Below are positions 1-10,869 of a stretch of DNA of 64,000 nucleotides, in pieces. The DNA is taken from the NCBI GenBank assembly GCA_023055425.1, contig JALGPY010000001.1:111023057-111087056 (forward strand), in the 5' to 3' direction. Position numbers and translations under genes: made by a program. The DNA comes from Linanthus parryae. Lineage: Eukaryota; Streptophyta; Magnoliopsida; Ericales; Polemoniaceae. The notes beneath the pieces were generated by a model. It was not told where the DNA came from. It was given only the letters and a program-made list of their open reading frames with translations, and made no database searches. Numbering within the stretch: position 1 is the first letter of the stretch; the number at the start of each line of letters is the position of its first letter.

Positions 1-546
1 ACATTCTATAAGAACTATCCCTCGAGTGGCCTAGGATATTTTCTTCCGTTATGTGGGAGGGAAAAATTCTATCTACTTCCACTACGATCTCTAAGCTTGC
101 TTCTTATTGTATCCGGTACACACCTTTATAACTACCCAGTTACGGTGTAGCGTTTAACGCTACCAAAATCACAATAATTCACAACTAGAATATCTAGCGA
201 TTTCAAGTCTAAGGATGACAATACCATTGCACCGCGAGAAGCACTTGTGACTTGACATAACGTGTATGTAGCCTTCTCGGAGATGGATCAATTCAATGCG
301 CCATTACCCTTAATGCACACCCATGTGTTGGATCATGATATCTCCATATCAATCCAACCCCATACTAGTCTATAGATGATTTCCCCGTTAATCATTATAC
401 TGGACTAGGGATATTTAAGATAAACAACACAATTGTAAATCTAAGGACTTTATTATATTAAATATCCAATAAATAATACAATGAATTTTCTACCCATAAA
501 TAAATTCATACTAAACTAGATTGCCTCTAGGGCATCTATTCCAACA
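1..546 (-). repeat. Angela-1 3' LTR (partial)
   Basis: Matches 25,117-25,662 with about 5% mismatches. It ends in CCAACA, the complement of the LTR start TGTTGG. About 865 bp of this LTR lie before the window. Confidence 0.9.
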
Positions 547-561
547 GTCTCCCACTTGCAC
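547..561 (-). other. Polypurine tract of Angela-1
   Basis: The minus strand reads GTGCAAGTGGGAGAC directly before the 3' LTR. This is the same purine-rich plus-strand primer as in Angela-2 and Angela-3. Confidence 0.85.
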
Positions 562-593
562 TAGAGCTAATCTGGCGCATCTCGTATGCCCAT
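562..593 (-). pseudogene. Angela-1 pol, last codons
   Basis: The minus strand encodes the C-terminus GIRDAPD seen in the intact element Angela-3 (ending at 51,761). Its penultimate Trp codon is TAG instead of TGG. The upstream part of the gene resumes at 10,267, after the Athila insertion. Confidence 0.8.
589..593. repeat. Target-site duplication CCCAT (left) of Athila
   Basis: CCCAT at 589-593 and again at 10,267-10,271 flank the Athila element. The pre-insertion site is complicated by a 68-bp gap in the target gene (see findings). Confidence 0.75.
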
Positions 594-3336
594 TGATAAC
601 CCCGTTTACGGTGTTATATTTACACTTGAAATCTTACCGTTTTGCGTGATTCCGGGTAGAATACATGAGAAATTTTCTATGATCTTGAGATAATTGTGAG
701 TTAGAGCTTATTGTGCTTATTTGATTATCCGGGCATTTCTTGCATTATTTTATGTCTTTTTATCACGTTTAATTGCACGGGTGTGTTTCGTGTTGTTTTG
801 ACAGAAAACGATGCTTGTAGATTAAGCGGAGAGACGGGAAACGAACTTTGGAAGCGACTAAAGCGCAAGAAAATTAATGGACGAAGATGAGAGGAAAGCT
901 TGAAAACAAACTGTTGCAGCCACAATTTCTGGTGAATTACTCCATTACTTCAACCCTTTACCACCATGAAACCCAGTACCTAATACACCTCCTTAGCCAC
1001 CATTACCAGACCTGAACGAAATCACCATCACCATTAATACAATAACCACCCATCAACACCACTCTCTGCCAATTAAACCCAGAACATTACCTACCTACAA
1101 CCATGAACACCTTTACCCAGTTCCTTCACCACCATAACTCCAAAACTACTCTCAAACTTCCATAGTCATGACCAAACCAACAACCCACCTAAATTCTACA
1201 CCTACAGTACCTACAAACCCACATTAGACCTTAGCCACAAACACAACCAAACTCCATCACCACCACCTGCACTACCTTACACCCATTTACACCAACCTGA
1301 ACCTGTAGCTTCAAACCAATTTCACCAAACAATTCACCATCACCAACTCCAAATAACCTATTGTAACCAATTTCTAACCTCCTATAACTAACACCAACCC
1401 TTACACCTCACTGCCACCATCAATTTCCTAAACAACCAGCACCCTTTACGTCATCTCCAATCACCAACAATGACCTACTACTACTCAACAAGACCACCAT
1501 TACATTCACCACAAAACTGCCATGATAATACCTAAGCCTCACCATTAACCCAAACAACCACTGACCCACCTTCACTATTACCCACAAAATCATGACTGAA
1601 ACACACACAGACCTGAATCTCCACCTTCAAACTACCATTGCTGCCACTTCTTATCCACAGCCACCACGAATCATAACCAGCAACCTACACCACTACCACC
1701 TGTAACTCAACCACCATCATCACAGACCCACACACCCAGCAAAACACAGCATCAATGCAGCAAGAATTGGGAAGAAATAGATGGCAAATCAACCAAGAAA
1801 AAAACCAGAAACCAAGCCAATCACCGAAGGCAGAAGAAGCCAAGAAGAACTCAGCAGAGCGCAGAATCAAGGGCGGCGCAAAACAGAGAAGAAAAAGAAG
1901 AAGAATCAGCAGCTAATAACCGAATCAAAACAGAGCAGATGATGCTGCGAACAGAGAAGCAAAATAGTGGCTGAATCACAGCAGCCATGGTCGTGAATCA
2001 CCACAGATTAAGACCCAGCAGCAGCGCAAAAGAAGAACCCACTACAAGAAAGAAACAGAGCATAAATCAAGGAGAATAAGAGAAGGTTCAGATCGCAAGA
2101 CTATCCCTCAGGTCGTTCGATCAGAGGAAGAAAGAAAAGAGAGAAAACTCTCTGCTTTACACGATCTGTGAGGCTGATCGCAAGACCTCCTGAAGCCAAC
2201 GCACGGAGAAGAAGAAAAATAATCAAGAGGCACGGGCTTATTCTCAGCAGCCTAGGGTTAAGGCTAATAATGATTTCTCCAACATTCTTGGAGGGGTGAA
2301 AGTGTAAAAAAGGAGAAGTTTTACTTTAATTGATGTACGGGTTTGATATACAAGATGAGGGGGTGTTCTATTATCATGGCAGAGACATTCACGATAGAAA
2401 AAGAGGAGGACGGCACAAGCTAAGAAGACACGAAGAAGACAGAGACGGAAAAGACTACGAAGATCGATTCTTAGTTTGTTTCTTCTTCCCTCTTTTAATC
2501 TTCGATATGGAGAAACTCTTTTTGTTTGCTTGTTCTATGTCTAGCTAAATCTCTCATAGCTAGATAGTTTATGGAGAACTAGGGTTTGTTTAGATTTCCG
2601 GATTTGTGTATTTGATTCATGTCTTGAACTCAATTCTACGTATTGTTTTAGTTATTCGACAAGTTCTTGTTCTTAATTGTTAGTTTGTTTGGTTTGATCA
2701 CCCAATACAGGCTAGTTATCTAGGTTTGATGCACGACTGTGAACATAATCCGGATCCGTGAAGAACTTTGTTGACATTCTCGTAGTTTCTTGACACCGAC
2801 AGGAGATAGAGACTTGAATGACCGTGTGTGGGTTGTTTCGGTTAGACTTAGTTAGGATTAGCATGATCGGTGGACCGACAGGACCCGGTGAGCGAACTTG
2901 GCTAGATGACTAGAACGTAACGGTAGACAGAGGTGGACCGACAGGACCCGAATTAGACCGTAACGTAGATTTGCGTGAGATCGACAGAAGATCGCATTGA
3001 GTGTGACCCGGTATAACTGAACGTAGGTAGAGTGTTTCAAATCATAGTCCGGAAACGTCTAAATGCCCTAGGGACCCTAAAACTATCTAGTGTTCTCCAT
3101 ATTCGTATTAATCAGAAAATAACAAAATATTAGTTGTTTACTTAATCTCAGTCACTTGTTTGAGGGTGACGAATTCTTAAATCACCATTTCTTCCTCCGG
3201 TTACTTTAACTCTAAAATAATTGCTTAACTGAATAATCTAAGACTGTCCCTGTGGGTTCGACAACCTGAGTTTTAATACTCTCATTTTATTACTTCGACC
3301 GTGCACTTGCGTAATACGCGTTAGTAATCCGCGTTA
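594..3336 (+). repeat. Athila 5' LTR
   Basis: 2,743 bp, paired with 7,521-10,266. The last bases are GTTA where the right copy has GTCA, so the terminal CA has mutated. It holds a cytosine/adenine-rich, guanine-poor tract (about 905-1,740), then an adenine/guanine-rich tract (about 1,750-2,230). Near the 3' end the motif GGTGGACCGACAGGACCC occurs at about 2,870 and 2,932. No coding gene is supported. Confidence 0.9.
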
Positions 3337-3342
3337 AGTTTT

Positions 3343-3360
3343 TGGCGCCGTTGCCGGGGA
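3343..3360 (+). other. Athila primer binding site (tRNA-Asp type)
   Basis: TGGCGCCGTTGCCGGGGA lies six bases after the LTR end. This is the standard Athila PBS, complementary to the 3' end of tRNA-Asp. Confidence 0.9.
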
Positions 3361-3471
3361 TAGTGATAGATTGTTTAGTTAGAAATTAGTTTAGAGTTCA
3401 ATTTTATTTTTATTTTTTTGTTACTATCTGTTTACCTCACGGGTGTGCTAGTGATGTTTTCTCAGGTAGCT

Positions 3472-4944
3472 ATGGCGGAAGGCCAAGGGCTGATTAGCCT
3501 CACAACGGAGCAGCTGCAAGCTATGGTAGCTTCAGCCGTAGAGAAAGCACTGGTGGCAACATCGAGACCGCACCCGACCTTAATGCCATATATCCGTTCT
3601 GGGAAAGCAATAATCCAAGCATTTGAGGCGGATCTTAGAGGAAGGGAGCCAGCAATTTTGGTTCCACCAATTCAGGCAGAAAGCTTTTTTCTAAAGCTGA
3701 GCACAATTCAAGTCACTCAGGAACAGTGCACATTTGCTGGTACATATGAGGAAGACCCACATGATTTCATTGGGAGATTTCAGAGCCATTGTGGGCTAAT
3801 CCGATATAGTGGGGTCACATCTGAAGCGCTCAAACTGATGCTCTTCCCCCATTGCCTCAAGGGAGCTGCTATGAATTGGCTGGATTCATTGCCATCCAAC
3901 TCAATTAAGACATGGGAAGACTGTGCCTCCCAGTTCATGAGTAAATTCTTTCCCATCTCACGCATGATTCAGCTGCAGAATGAGATTTGGTCATTCAGGC
4001 AAAAGCAAAATGAATCCATGGTCAAAGCATGGGAGCGTCTCAACTTCTTGCTACGCAAATGCCTTAACCATGGCTTTGCAAAAAGCCAGATCATACAGGT
4101 CTTCTATGATGCACTTGGAATGCTTGACAAAGACAAGATTGATAGAGAAGCTGGGGGCAGTTTCTTGTTCAAATGTGATGTTGACGGTGCATATGAGTTG
4201 ATGAGACGTGTGGTTGAGCAAGAGGAGAGATGGGAGTATGAGCACCAACAAAAAGAACCGATGAAGCATAGCTCAGTGGCATATAGCACGGTTCAGGTGA
4301 ATGCGGTAGAGGTAGTGCATGAAGCAAATGTGTTAGAGATGCATCAGCAGCAGCCAGTACCACCATTAGAGTTGACCCAGATGACAGGGATAATAAAGAC
4401 GATGGCTCAGCACATGACAGACATGTCCACACAGGTCAGCTCTGTAGCAATTGCACTTCAAGTTGCTCAAGCAGAAATAAAAGATCTAAAGGAGCAACTT
4501 GAACAAAGGGCACTGGGTAGCATGGTTGACACATCTGAGGGACAGTCTCTAGCCATCACTACTCGTAGCGGTACTGCATTTAAGGACCCTCCCTATCCGA
4601 GTCATGCCACAGCAGAAGCCTCAAAGGCAAAGGAACATGAAGTCTTTGATTCTGAGAAGACACCTGTCGTGGTCCCCCAATCAAAGGGCATGACTCTACC
4701 AGACGACGAGGAGCATACTCAGGTACCACTTGCATCTTCTCCTTCTTCTTCAGAACTTCCATACCCATTACGTACTAGGGGGAAGAAGGATGATTCAGAA
4801 GAATACAGACACTTTTTGAATGTATTCTCTAAACTGCATATCAATATCCCATTGATTGAGGCACTTCAAAAGATGCCTAAGTATGCTCGATTTATTAAAG
4901 ATGCGGTACTTGGAAAGAAAGGGTGGATGAGTTTCAGAGAGTAA
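3472..4944 (+). pseudogene. gag: Athila gag
   Basis: Structural polyprotein that would form the virus-like particle. I chose the ATG at 3,472 (MAEGQGL); an in-frame ATG at 3,454 is possible, and further upstream there is only a TTG. From about residue 100 runs the retrotransposon gag core: FAGTYEEDPHDFIGRF, then a GAAMNWLDSLP segment and the WEDCASQFMSKFFP helix. A Q/E-rich helical stretch follows and then a low-complexity Ser/Pro region. The frame ends at a TAA after MSFRE, where intact Athila proteins read on into the protease. The continuation lies in another frame at 4,973, so a small frameshift has split gag from protease. Confidence 0.85.
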
Positions 4945-4972
4945 TTTAAATGAACAGGTTAGTTCATGTGTT

Positions 4973-5593
4973 TTGCATGGGTTACCTAAGAAAAAGAAGG
5001 ATCCAGGTAGCTTTTTCATTGAGGCTACATTGGGTGATTCCTACACTGGAAGAGCTCTCTGTGATCTTGGAGCGAGCGTGAATTTGATGCCGTTGTTGGT
5101 ATTCAAAAAGTTAGGTGTGGGGGAGCCCCCGAAAACCTGGATAACTCTCCAATTTGCAGATAAATCGACCAAGAGAGCATGTGGGATGATAAAAGATGTG
5201 CTTGTGAGAGTTGGGAGCCTGATAATTCTAGCTGACTTCGTAATACTAGACATGCCAGCGGGTGATGTGCCTATCATTCTGGGCAGGCCATTCTTGGCAA
5301 CTGGTCGTACTCTCATTGACGTAGAGAATGGAGAACTGATTATGAGGGTACATGATGACATGGAGACTTTTTGGGTCTTCAAACCGTCACCCCATTGTTC
5401 ATGGGAGTATCAGCTAGGGGTTCCATTTGATGTGAAAGTGAAGCGACAGCTCCCTGAGTTATCGCACGGGGATCCACCTGATTATTGGGATTGGAACAAG
5501 CCATCAACGGTGCATGCACATGAATCAGTACTTCAGATTCAGCACAGGAAAGCCAAGTTGGATGCGGCACAATGTGCCAGACCACCCTCGTGA
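4973..5593 (+). pseudogene. Athila aspartic protease domain
   Basis: Protease part of the Athila gag-protease polyprotein, displaced by a frameshift at about 4,940. The stretch LPKKKKDPGSFFIEATLG leads into the active-site-like motif ALCDLGASVNLMP. Athila proteases have this DLGAS form of the retropepsin motif. The flap/second-half motif IILGRPFLATG follows about 60 residues later, with the typical VENGELIMRV strand after it. The frame ends at the TGA in 5,591-5,593, and neither RT nor integrase follows. It has no independent start codon worth proposing and is best read as the second half of the gag-protease frame. Confidence 0.85.
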
Positions 5594-7506
5594 GGTGGAA
5601 GAGGTAACTGGGTCGGGCTGTCGACCTTAAATTACAAGCGCTTCTTGGGAGGCAACCCAATGTAGAGTAGGATGTTATTTACTTTTTTTCTGGTTAGTTC
5701 TCCATACCTGATTTTGAGAGGTGAGAGAGAGGGATTGATGAGTTGTCTAGTTTTGCAGGTAATGTTAGCAAAGAATCTACCCCAGTGTGCCATGGCACAT
5801 TTGACCCACATGGGGACTCTTGAGGGAGTTGGGGATTTTTCGTGCATTTTTGCAGGATGGAGCAATCTACCCCGGTGTGCGAGGCACACACGACCTTAGG
5901 GGAGTCACATTGTAGCTTGATGTAGCTTGGGGATTGCTCAGATGATTTTCATCAGCGGGAAACTGTTTACGATCCAATGGACCCCTTCTTGTTGCAGTTT
6001 CACGGACACGGTGCCCATGTTGTTCCGGGCACCTCAGGTATCTCTTACTCTCTCGGCGTTTAAGTTTTGAGCGGTAATTGTGGAGATACACCGCCTACAC
6101 ATTTAAGCGATGAGTCATCTTATTTCATCTCTAAATTCGTTGAGGACAACGAAACGCTTAAGTGTGGGGGGGTTTGTGTATATTTTTGCTAGCCATGTCT
6201 GTTTTGCATAGCCTTGTTACATGTAGATTGTGTTAGTATTGTGAGTCCTGTGGTTCGTGTAGAGTGTTTGATATAGTGTCGTATTGTGTTAGAATTGTTA
6301 ATATGCATTTCTTTGAACTATTATCTTATTGAGTCCCCCTACCCAATTTTTGTGGATAGTCGAGTTGGCCTAGCATATAGAGTTAGGAAAATTGAAAAAA
6401 AATATAAGAAAAGTGAAAAATCAGAAAAATAAAAATTTTGAGTTAAGGGCAATTGATGAAGCTAGAAACCGAAGAGAGTTCAATGAAAGAGTCTTTGAGA
6501 ATAGGAAGCTCCATAGTAGGGATATCTTTAATTTTTAGCATTTTGCGCACCTGTTCACGAAAGGATGTCCCGGGTATTCAGGGAAAAGTGGAAAGAAGAC
6601 GAGGGCATACCTTTAGTTCCTTTATTGTGCTAGAAAGATTTAGTCCTGAGGAGTTGAATAGTCTTTTTTCGAGTGGAAACTTGTGGCCTCTTGAAATCTG
6701 GGGTGGACCTTCGTGTAGAGTTGGTTTTATGTGGTACGGTTTCCTCGGCCTATGTGAAGTCGGGGGGCGTACACCACCATCCCTTACGGCGGTTTCAAGA
6801 GCTAACCGAAAAAGCCCACGCTTAGTTGCTCTAAATGCACGGTTGAAAAAAGTAGAAGAGAATGGAAAAAAAAAAAGAAAACAAAATCTTCTCTTGGATT
6901 AGATACGGTGAACAGCCTAATGTGCCTCCGTTTACACGAGGAATTTGGACTCAATCCGATTAGAGCAACTAGGTAAAATTAAAGTCAAGCCGTATTACAC
7001 GGAGTTGTGTCTCCCTTAACAGGGACAATTTGCATTCAATGCAATAACGGCTAAGAGGGTCTGAAAACCTCAAATGACTTGGCGACGAAAGACTACCTTA
7101 GTTCTAAAGATGCCTAGACCCTTTGAGCTAAAGGACGTGCCCGAGTCTTGGATTGACTATGGTGGATGTTTGGGGACCCCTTAGTGAGCTTGTGCGTAGG
7201 ATCATTCTACTTCCATTTCTTGCTATTGGTTGTGAAATTTCAAAAGAGACTAGTGAGAACTTGATGAGTTTGGTTAGTGATAGCGAGATTGCCCGATCTC
7301 TAAAAAAAATATATTTATATTGTTTAAATATTTGCATTGTGAAATATTGAGTTGCATTGTATAGTGCATGTAGATTGCATAGTCGTGTGTGTGTGTGTGT
7401 GTTGTTTGTGTCACATGGCTAGTGAATTTGTATGAAAAACAGTGGATTGAAAGATCATAGTGTGAGGGATATTGTTTTTTATTTTGCTCGGGACGCGCAA
7501 AAAGGT
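5594..7506 (+). other. Athila internal non-coding region
   Basis: About 1.9 kb between protease stop and PPT with no pol motif on either strand. It holds one short open stretch (6,453-6,902) of biased composition and no recognisable domain. There is a PPT-like motif, GCTTAAGTGTGGGGGGG, at about 6,149-6,171, and a short (GT)n run at about 7,385-7,402. Pol-less Athila copies are common in plants; the missing segment was probably lost in an ancestor. Confidence 0.7.
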
Positions 7507-7520
7507 AGTGTGGGGGTATT
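7507..7520 (+). other. Athila polypurine tract
   Basis: AGTGTGGGGGTATT lies directly before the TGATAACC start of the 3' LTR. Confidence 0.8.
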
Positions 7521-10266
7521 TGATAACCCCGTTTACGGTGTTATATTTACACTTGAAATCTTACCGTTTTGCGTGATTCCGGGTAGAATACATGAGAAAT
7601 TTTCTATGATCTTGAGATAATTGTGAGTTAGAGCTTATTGTGCTTACTTGATTATCCGGGGCATTTCTTGCATTATTTTATGTCTTTTTATCACGTTTAA
7701 TTGCACGGGTGTGTTTCGTGTTGTTTTGACAGAAAACGATGCTTGTAGATTAAGCGGAGAGACGGGAAACGAACTTTGGAAGCGACTAAAGCGCAAGAAA
7801 ATTAATGGACGAAGATGAGAGGAAAGCTTGAAAACAAACTGTTGCAGCCATAATTTCTGGTGAATTACTCCATTACTTCAACCCACCATTTACCACCATG
7901 AAACCCAGTACCTAATACACCTCCTTAGCCACCATTACCAGACCTGAACGAAATCACCACCACCATTAATACAATAACCACCCATCAACACCACTCTCTG
8001 CCAATTAAACCCAGAACATTACCTACCTACAACCATGAACACCTTTACCCAGTTCCTTCACCACCATAACTCCAAAACTACTCTCAAACTTCCATAGTCA
8101 TGACCAAACCAACAACCCACCTAAATTCTACACCTACAGTACCTACAAACCCACATTAGACCTTAGCCACAAACACAACCAATCTCCATCACCACCACCT
8201 GCACTACCTTACACCCATTTACACCAACCTGAACCTGTAGCTTCAAACCAATTTCACCAAACAATTCACCATCACCAACTCCAAATAACCTACTGTAACC
8301 AATTTCTAACCTCCTATAACTAACACCAACCCTTACACCTCACTGCCACCATCAATTTCCTAAACAACCAGCACCCTTTACGCCATCTCCAATCACCAAC
8401 AATGACCTACTACTACTCAACAAGACCACCATTACATTCACCACAAAACTGCCATGATAATACCTAAGCCTCACCATTAACCCAAACAACCACTGACCCA
8501 CCTTCACTATTACCCACAAAACCATGACTGAAACACACACAGACCTGAATCTCCACCTTCAAACCACCATTGTTGCCACTTCTTATGCACAGCCACCACC
8601 AATCATAACCAGCAACCTACACCACTACCACCTGTAACTCAACCACCATCATCACAGACCCACACACCCAGCAAAACAGAGCATCAATGCAGCAAGAATT
8701 GGGAAGAAATAGATGGCAAATCAACCAAGAAAAAAACCAGAAACCAAGCCAATCACCGAAGGCAGAAGAAGCCAAGAAGAACTCAGCAGAGCGCAGAATC
8801 AAGGGCGGCGCAAAACAGAGAAGAAAAAGAAGAAGAATCAGCAGCTAATAACCGAATCAAAACAGAGCAGATGATGCTGCGAACAGAGAAGCAAAATAGT
8901 GGCTGAATCACAGCAGCCATGGTCGTGAATCACCACAGATTAAGACCCAGCAGCATCGCAAAAGAAGAACCCACTGCAAGAAAGAAACAGAGAATAAATC
9001 AAGGAGAAGAAGAGAAGGTTCAGATCGCAAGACTATCCCTCAGGTCGTTCGATCAGAGGAAGAAAGAAAAGAGAGAAAACTCTCTGCTTTACACGATCTG
9101 TGAGGCTGATCGCAAGACCTCCTGAAGCCAACGCACGGAGAAGAAGAAAAATAATCAAGAGGCACGGGCTTATTCTCAGCAGCCTAGGGTTAAGGCTAAT
9201 AATGATTTCTCCAACATTCTTGGAGGGGTGAAAGTGTAAAAAGGGAGAAGTTTTACTTTAATTGATGTACGGGTTTCATATACAAGATGAGGGGCTGTTC
9301 TATTATCATGGAAGAGACATTCACGATAGAAAAAGAGGAGACGACACAAGCTAAGAAGACACGAAGAAGACAGAGACGGAAAAGACTACGAAGATCGATT
9401 CTTAGTTTGTTTCTTCTTCCCTCTTTTAATCTTCGATATGGAGAAACTCTTTTTGTTTGCTTATTCTATGTCTAGCTAAATCTCTCATAGCTAGATAGTT
9501 TATGGAGAACTAGCGTTTGTTTAGATCTCCGGATTTGTGTATTTGATTCATGTCTTGAACTCAATTCTACGTATTCTTTTAGTTATTCGACAAGTTCTTG
9601 TTCTTAATTGTTAGTTTGTTTGGTTTGATCACCCAATACAGGCTAGTTATCTAGGTTTGTTGCACGACAGTGAACATAATCCGGATCCGTGAAGAACTTT
9701 GTTGACATTCTCGTAGTTTCTTGAGACCGACAGGAGATAGAGACTTGAATGACCGTGTGTGGGTTGTTTCGGTTAGACTTAGTTAGGATTAGCATGATCG
9801 GTGGACCGACAGGACCCGGTGAGCGAACTTGGCTAGCTGACTAGAACGTAACAATAGACAGAGGTGGACCGACAGGACCCGAAGTAGACCGTAACGTAGA
9901 TTTGCGTGAGATCGACAGAAGATCGCATTGAGTGTGACCCGGTATAACTGAACGTAGGTAGAGTGTTTCAAATCATAGTCAGGAAATGTCTAAATGCCTA
10001 GGGACCCTAAAAATATCTAGTGTTCTCCATATTCGTATTAATCAGAAAATAACAAAATATTAGTTGTTTACTTAATCTCAGTCACTTGTTTGAGGGTGAC
10101 GAATTCTTAAATCACATTTTCTTCCTCCGGTTACTTTAACTCTAAAATAATTGCTTAACTGAATAATCTAAGACTGTCCCTCTGGGTTCGACAACCTGAG
10201 TTTTAATACTCTCATTTTATTACTTCGACCGTGCACTTGCGTAATACGCGTTAGTAATCCGCGTCA
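7521..10266 (+). repeat. Athila 3' LTR
   Basis: 2,746 bp, begins TGATAACCCC and ends GCGTCA, next to the target duplication CCCAT. About 1.5% divergent from the 5' LTR by eye, including a few 1-4 bp indels. Confidence 0.9.
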
Positions 10267-10869
10267 CCCATCTGTAGGAATCTTGCATATCCGAACGTCT
10301 CCTCTATCGATAATATCTCGAATCAGATGGAACTTCCTGAGCACGTGCTTGGATTTCTGGTGTGATCTGGGCTCCTTTGATTGCGCGATCGCCCCAGTGT
10401 TGTCACAGTACAACTGAACTGGATTCGCAATACTAGGAACCACACCAAGTTCAGAAACAAACTTTGTGATCCAAACAACTTCCTTTGCTCCGCCATTTGC
10501 AGCAATGTACTCAGCCTCTGTTGTAGAATCAGCCACCGTCTCTTGCTTGGAACTCTTCCAGCTCACTGCTGCTCCATTCAGGCAAAACACATATCCCGAC
10601 TGTGATCTAAAGTCATCTCTGTCGGTTTGGAAGCTTGCATCAGTGTAACCCTTTACACGCAACTCTTCCTCACCGCCAAATATCAAGAAAGCATCCTTAG
10701 TTCTTCTCAAGTACTTTAGGATGTTCTTTACTGCAATCCAGTGAATTTCACCCGGATTGGATCGGTATCTGCTTGTCATACTCAAGGCATATGACACATC
10801 TGGTCTAGTACATAACATGGCGTACATGATAGATCCTATGGCCGAGGCATAGGGTATTCTACTCATGCG
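10267..10869 (-). pseudogene. Angela-1 pol: RT end and RNase H
   Basis: The minus strand encodes the 3' part of Copia pol: RIPYASAIGSIMYAMLCTRP, the RNase H segment GYTDASFQTDRDDFRSQSGY, the acidic motif TEAEYIAA, CDNTGAIAQSKEPRSHQKSK and the end VRICKIPTDG. It is open up to both insertion edges. Compared with Angela-3, 68 bp (equivalent to 51,664-51,731) are missing at the Athila junction. On the other side the reading is cut by Angela-2 at ATGCG (10,865-10,869) and resumes at 19,371. RNase H would degrade the RNA strand during reverse transcription. Confidence 0.85.
10865..10869. repeat. Target-site duplication ATGCG (left) of Angela-2
   Basis: ATGCG at 10,865-10,869 and at 19,366-19,370 flank Angela-2 exactly, next to TGTTAGG... 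and ...CCAACA. Confidence 0.9.

Larger units (their letters stand above)
594..10266 (+). mobile_element. Athila-type Ty3/Gypsy element without pol
   Basis: Two long LTRs (594-3,336 and 7,521-10,266) flank an Asp-tRNA-type PBS, a gag gene, an aspartic protease and about 1.9 kb of non-coding DNA ending in a PPT. No reverse transcriptase, RNase H or integrase motif is visible between protease and 3' LTR. Replication would therefore need proteins from another Athila copy. The LTRs start TGATAACCCC and the right one ends in CA. They differ at about 40 positions in 2.74 kb by eye (about 1.5%). The element is inserted in the 3' end of Angela-1 pol. Confidence 0.9.

Noticed and set aside
6453..6902. 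149-codon open frame in the Athila non-coding region
   Set aside because: No known domain, biased composition, lies in a part that is non-coding in Athila relatives.
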